From assembly GCF_051622035.1 (NCBI RefSeq), contig NC_135357.1:20946256-21010255 (forward strand): 64,000 nucleotides of DNA, given 5' to 3'. Positions 60,983 through 64,000 of the stretch are shown here, piece after piece. The position numbers and the translations under genes are program-made. How positions within the stretch are numbered: the stretch's first letter is position 1; the number at the start of each line of letters is the position of its first letter. The DNA comes from Arctopsyche grandis (Eukaryota > Arthropoda > Insecta > Trichoptera > Hydropsychidae). The notes under the pieces were generated by a model, which was given only the letters and a program-made list of their open reading frames with translations, made no database searches and was not told where the DNA came from.

Positions 60983-61999
60983 TTTTATTATAATGATATC
61001 AGTTTTACTCACTTATTTTGTTCAATAATAAATAAAAAGGGAGTTACATACACATATACATGTGTATGTACATGTAATATATTTTTAGAAATTGAAAATA
61101 CTGTTGCGTAGGGGTGGGTGGAGAATCCAAATAAAAGGCCAAAGTGGCTTCACAACATTTATTGGGTGATTAAGGAGATCCATGCACTGCCAGTGCTCCG
61201 TCCAGATTGCCTTGGTATGGCCTAAGCACTAGCGGATCCAGGAAATGGTGGAGATTGGGGCCATTTTGGAATTGATATTGGCCTAATTTAGGGTTGCCAT
61301 ATTTTCCCGATACCCCGTCAGGACATTTTGGTGGAGGAAATTTTTTTTCGATTTATTTAATTAGATAACTGTTATCAGTGCTGTAATATATAAAATAAGC
61401 GCCGCAGGCGAAATTTTTTTACGAATAACTAAAATAAAATTTCTAATGTAAAAATTAAAATTCTATATTAATTCTTCGATTAATCCAAATTCAAATACTT
61501 CAATGAGATGTTGAAACAATTGAAACGTTGTAAAAATATTATAAATAAGTGAAAGTTCCCTAAACGAATCATTAAATTACTTTAAATAATTTTTTTTTAA
61601 TAAAAAAAAAAAAATTAACTGATTTTAACACGAAAATTAAAGAATTTTTAAAAATAGGAAACCAAATATTCAAACGATATTGAATTGATACGACAACTGT
61701 TTACAACTTTCGACCGATTGCTTACAAAGTCGTATCGAGACTAGCTATGAAGAGATTAATTTTTGTCAGACTTTGTAGAAAGCTAAGTAACACGTGTAAT
61801 GTTTTTTGTTGTTTTCCAAGTAAAATATACCAATAGCAATAGCGGCACAGATTTCAAAAAAACCTTTTTTTTTGCTAAAAGCCATAAATTATGAGAATTT
61901 GTATAGCAATTAGCAGGAAGGATACTCTTATCGTGTGCGCCTAGGCAAAGGGCTTGTTGCAGTATGCAATAACTAAACTATGGATGAGCGTGCTTTTTC
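60983..61999. other. Intergenic DNA, no gene recognised
   Basis: A GC-richer block at 61105-61330 (TTTATTGGGTGATTAAGGAG, CACTAGCGGATCCAGG) looks repeat-derived, but its class is unclear. The remainder is AT-rich. Confidence 0.4.
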
Positions 62000-62128
62000 C
62001 AGGAATTGGGGCGGTTTGGTTCTATTTACAAAGCTAGAGTGCTAAAAAAAGGTTCGGCGAACCTTTAACAAAGCATTTACAAAAATTGAACAATAAACGG
62101 CGCGCTTTGGGTCTGGAGTCTAGCAATA
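62000..62128 (-). mobile_element. Palindromic MITE M1, copy 5
   Basis: Contains CCAGGAATTGGGGCGG and TTACAAAGCTAGAGTGC (inverse of 3483-3527), then the hairpin AAAGGTTCGGCGAACCTTT in its most perfect form, then the GGCGCGCTTTGGGTC end and GTCTAGCAATAAC. It is a hybrid of the two subfamilies seen at 3.3-3.6 kb. Confidence 0.65.
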
Positions 62129-62577
62129 ACAATGGAACTCTAACTCGGAACTAAAATATATTTGTAAAAATAGTGAATAATATATCGTCCAAGGTGGGTG
62201 CTATGGCACCCAGGGCACCCCCTGGGCCTAAGTACCTGTTTGTAAAGGGCAGGTCGCTCAGTGCATCTTCCTCGACACCTTTGTTTACCTATGGTTATAG
62301 TCACGTGCCAGATATGCAGTCCCACGGTCTCGCGCTGTTGGTTCTGAGAACTCTAGCGGGGATGCTACTTGGCCTAATCCGAGGGTCTCCATTGTTGCAC
62401 TCGAAACCACTTAAGCCGCCTGATAATGCCGATTGCACTTAAACCTGTAGATAAACCTCGAAAACCAATTATAACGGCGGCTCCTTTTAGCATATGCTAC
62501 AATACATATCAATAGACTTCAGTAAATACATATTAATAAACATCCACAAAGATATTTATGGTTAAATTTGTAAATTT
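62129..62577. other. Intergenic DNA, no gene recognised
   Basis: A GC-richer stretch (62190-62440) has an open frame of 89 codons with no known motif; I do not call it a gene. Confidence 0.4.
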
Positions 62578-62812
62578 GCAGCATCTTATACAATTCAGTG
62601 AAATCTGAGATTGCTGAAAACTCGAGATTTGCGAGAAAATGGGTAAGGTTGCTAATTTGTTGGAAACGTTTCAATAAAAATCAGAAAAATTCCGATAGTA
62701 AACAATCGACCTGGAGTCACAAATCCAAGGTCTGGCCAGCAGAAACCAGTGGGATTTGAACCCGTGACCACTTTGTTCAAAGCATTGTATGCTAACCACT
62801 AGTGACAAGTCT
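62578..62812 (-). mobile_element. tRNA-derived SINE, copy 3 (tail missing)
   Basis: On the minus strand: head CTAGTGGTTAGCATACAATG, perfect B box GGGTTCAAATCCC, then CCTTGGATTTGTGACTCCAG and GAAACGTTTCC. It shares the body of the copies at 1790 and 51336; the distal tail was not found. It interrupts or abuts coding-like DNA at 62817-63000. Confidence 0.8.
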
Positions 62813-62814
62813 AT

Positions 62815-63000
62815 TCTGCTGCATACACGTTTTTAGGGTTTGGATGAAAAGCTTTCCTACTTGTTCCGATATTACATCGTCATTATCATCGCCCAGCCTT
62901 GCAAATATTCCATCGATGACTTCAAATATTGCACTCCGTAGCCCTTCTCGCAAAAATGTCGAGATTATTGATGCGAATTACAGTTGTGAAATACTAATAA
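62815..63000 (-). pseudogene. Coding-like fragment next to a SINE, family unknown
   Basis: One minus-strand frame reads SIISTFLREGLRSAIFEVID, GIFARLGDDNDDVISEQVGK, LFIQTLKTCMQQN, then runs into the SINE head. Residue use is protein-like (amphipathic, GDDND cluster). There is no clear splice acceptor at its start, and a stop lies in frame just upstream. I cannot tell whether it is a host exon, a pseudogene or part of an old element. Confidence 0.35.
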
Positions 63001-63170
63001 AAATATTCAATCTATTTAATAAACCTTTTACTATCCCTCCTTTTAATACGATACTGTAACGTAGAGATTAGGTGGATGGTGCTCGTGGACCAATGGCTTA
63101 CGAGCGCTAATCACCTGATCTCTCGTTCGCGCCAAAATGTCCTCGCCGAATGAATATGCCGTATGTAACG

Positions 63171-63400
63171 GCCAATGGGGTCGCCCCACTCATCGACCAA
63201 TAGTTTATTACATGTCTATGTATGTGTGTTGCGCCCAACGGGTATAAATATGGGGAGCTCTCGGCCTGGAAACCATTCCGACCTGGAGCGCCGACGAGAG
63301 CAGGCGAATAAGCGACTTCTACAACCCTCTCCGATCTTCTTTCTTTCTTCTTTCTTTCTCTCCGATCCTGGAAGCCCCCTCTTCACGTCCACGCAAAAAT
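63171..63400 (+). other. LTR-like fossil
   Basis: Begins TGTAACGGCCAATGGGGTC, has a strong TATA context (GGGTATAAATATGGGGAGCTC at 63239) and a following GC-rich stretch, as in insect LTRs of about this size. No second end or target duplication was found and no internal genes adjoin. It may be a lone LTR, or unrelated promoter-like DNA. Confidence 0.35.
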
Positions 63401-64000
63401 ACTTTTAAATTATTTAAAAATGAAAATTTTTTTTAAATTAATTTTTATGCGAAAAAACAAATGACAATGCTTAATCATTTTGCTAAGAGAATTTTCGTCA
63501 CAGTTTTCGGAGACAAATTAAAACACAACAATTGATTTTGTCCGATTTTCTTTACCGCAAATTAAGCACGCTTTTTATACATATGTATATTAAATTTTGC
63601 GAAACACACACACATTTTTACATACCTCTTATTTATATGTAGTTAATATGAGATATTGCGATGGCCTCGGTAAAACACAGTGTGCAAAAAAAGCAAACTG
63701 CATCATTTATAAACATAATTTTGGAAATATGTAGGCAGTATTCGAGAAATACTATATTTTATGAAATATTTTATTTCAGTGCCGTAATAATTTAGTTGTC
63801 GACCCAACCTATAAATCTTTTTTTTTAATAATAAAATAAAGTCAGTGTTGGGGTTGTAATAGTTTTATTAGTTCATCTCGAACAATGTCCATCGTTGGTT
63901 CGTTTGCGGAAACGTGGTCGGCAGCCAAGTGGGTCGTTCGGGTCGTTTAAAAACCATTAGTGAATGAAGATATCATTCGTCAATAAAATATGTGAAGTAC
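63401..64000. other. AT-rich DNA at the window edge
   Basis: No gene recognised. The last 150 bases are slightly GC-richer and may be the start of something beyond the window. Confidence 0.4.

Noticed and set aside
62173-62442. 89-codon reading frame
   Set aside because: No motif; GC-rich patch between repeat elements; not enough to call a gene.
62768-62790. tRNA gene on the minus strand
   Set aside because: Same SINE family; sequence continues into the shared SINE body.

Overview
The window is nuclear DNA of an insect, most likely holometabolous; the order and species cannot be fixed from the sequence alone. The evidence is AT-rich DNA with compact, intron-split genes (clean GT-AG junctions that keep frame), close matches to animal families (Single-minded, FDX1 ferredoxin, DNA ligase 1, TRF4/TENT4 poly(A) polymerase, Integrator subunit 14, SmD1), and a mobile-element load typical of insects (mariner, pogo/Tigger-like, Harbinger, hAT, piggyBac-like, Helitrons, tRNA-derived SINEs, RTE-like LINEs).

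Layout. 1-8.2 kb: a broken LINE 3' end, a tRNA-derived SINE carrying a nested palindromic MITE, and three more MITE copies, two of them as an inverted pair. 9.7-19.0 kb: single-minded (sim), seven supported coding exons on the plus strand, with a mariner, a Helitron and a pogo-like fossil in one intron. 19-30 kb: a gene-poor AT-rich stretch with foldback elements, a piggyBac remnant and a LINE 3' fragment. 30.2-32.5 kb: mitochondrial ferredoxin FDX1 (+), three exons, with a nearly perfect 370-bp palindrome in intron 1. 33.2-34.4 kb: an RTE-like reverse transcriptase fossil (-). 35.2-40.7 kb: DNA ligase 1 (-), twelve exons, 895 codons. 42.6-46.2 kb: TRF4-type non-canonical poly(A) polymerase (+), four exons, divergent from the ligase, with a solo LTR between them. 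47.8-50.5 kb: a complex of foldback repeats, 16-bp arrays, a GC-rich 41-bp minisatellite and a Helitron end. 50.8-52.2 kb: a small two-exon gene of unknown function (+). 52.8-55.8 kb: Integrator subunit 14 (-), ten exons. 56.2-58.6 kb: a TTAA-flanked MITE, a hAT remnant and a Harbinger nested in a Harbinger. 58.9-59.3 kb: a very GC-rich intronless SmD1 (+). 60-64 kb: Helitron, SINE and LTR-like fossils.

The genes do not form an operon or single pathway. Several are housekeeping RNA or DNA factors: the ligase joins Okazaki fragments, TRF4 tails nuclear RNAs for surveillance, INTS14 is part of the snRNA/mRNA-cleaving Integrator, and SmD1 builds the snRNP core. INTS14 and SmD1 are divergent neighbours that both concern snRNA biology; I regard that as coincidence unless synteny shows otherwise. 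sim is the only developmental regulator and sits in the least gene-dense part. Exon joins were worked out by hand from splice signals and reading phase; they have not been confirmed by transcripts.
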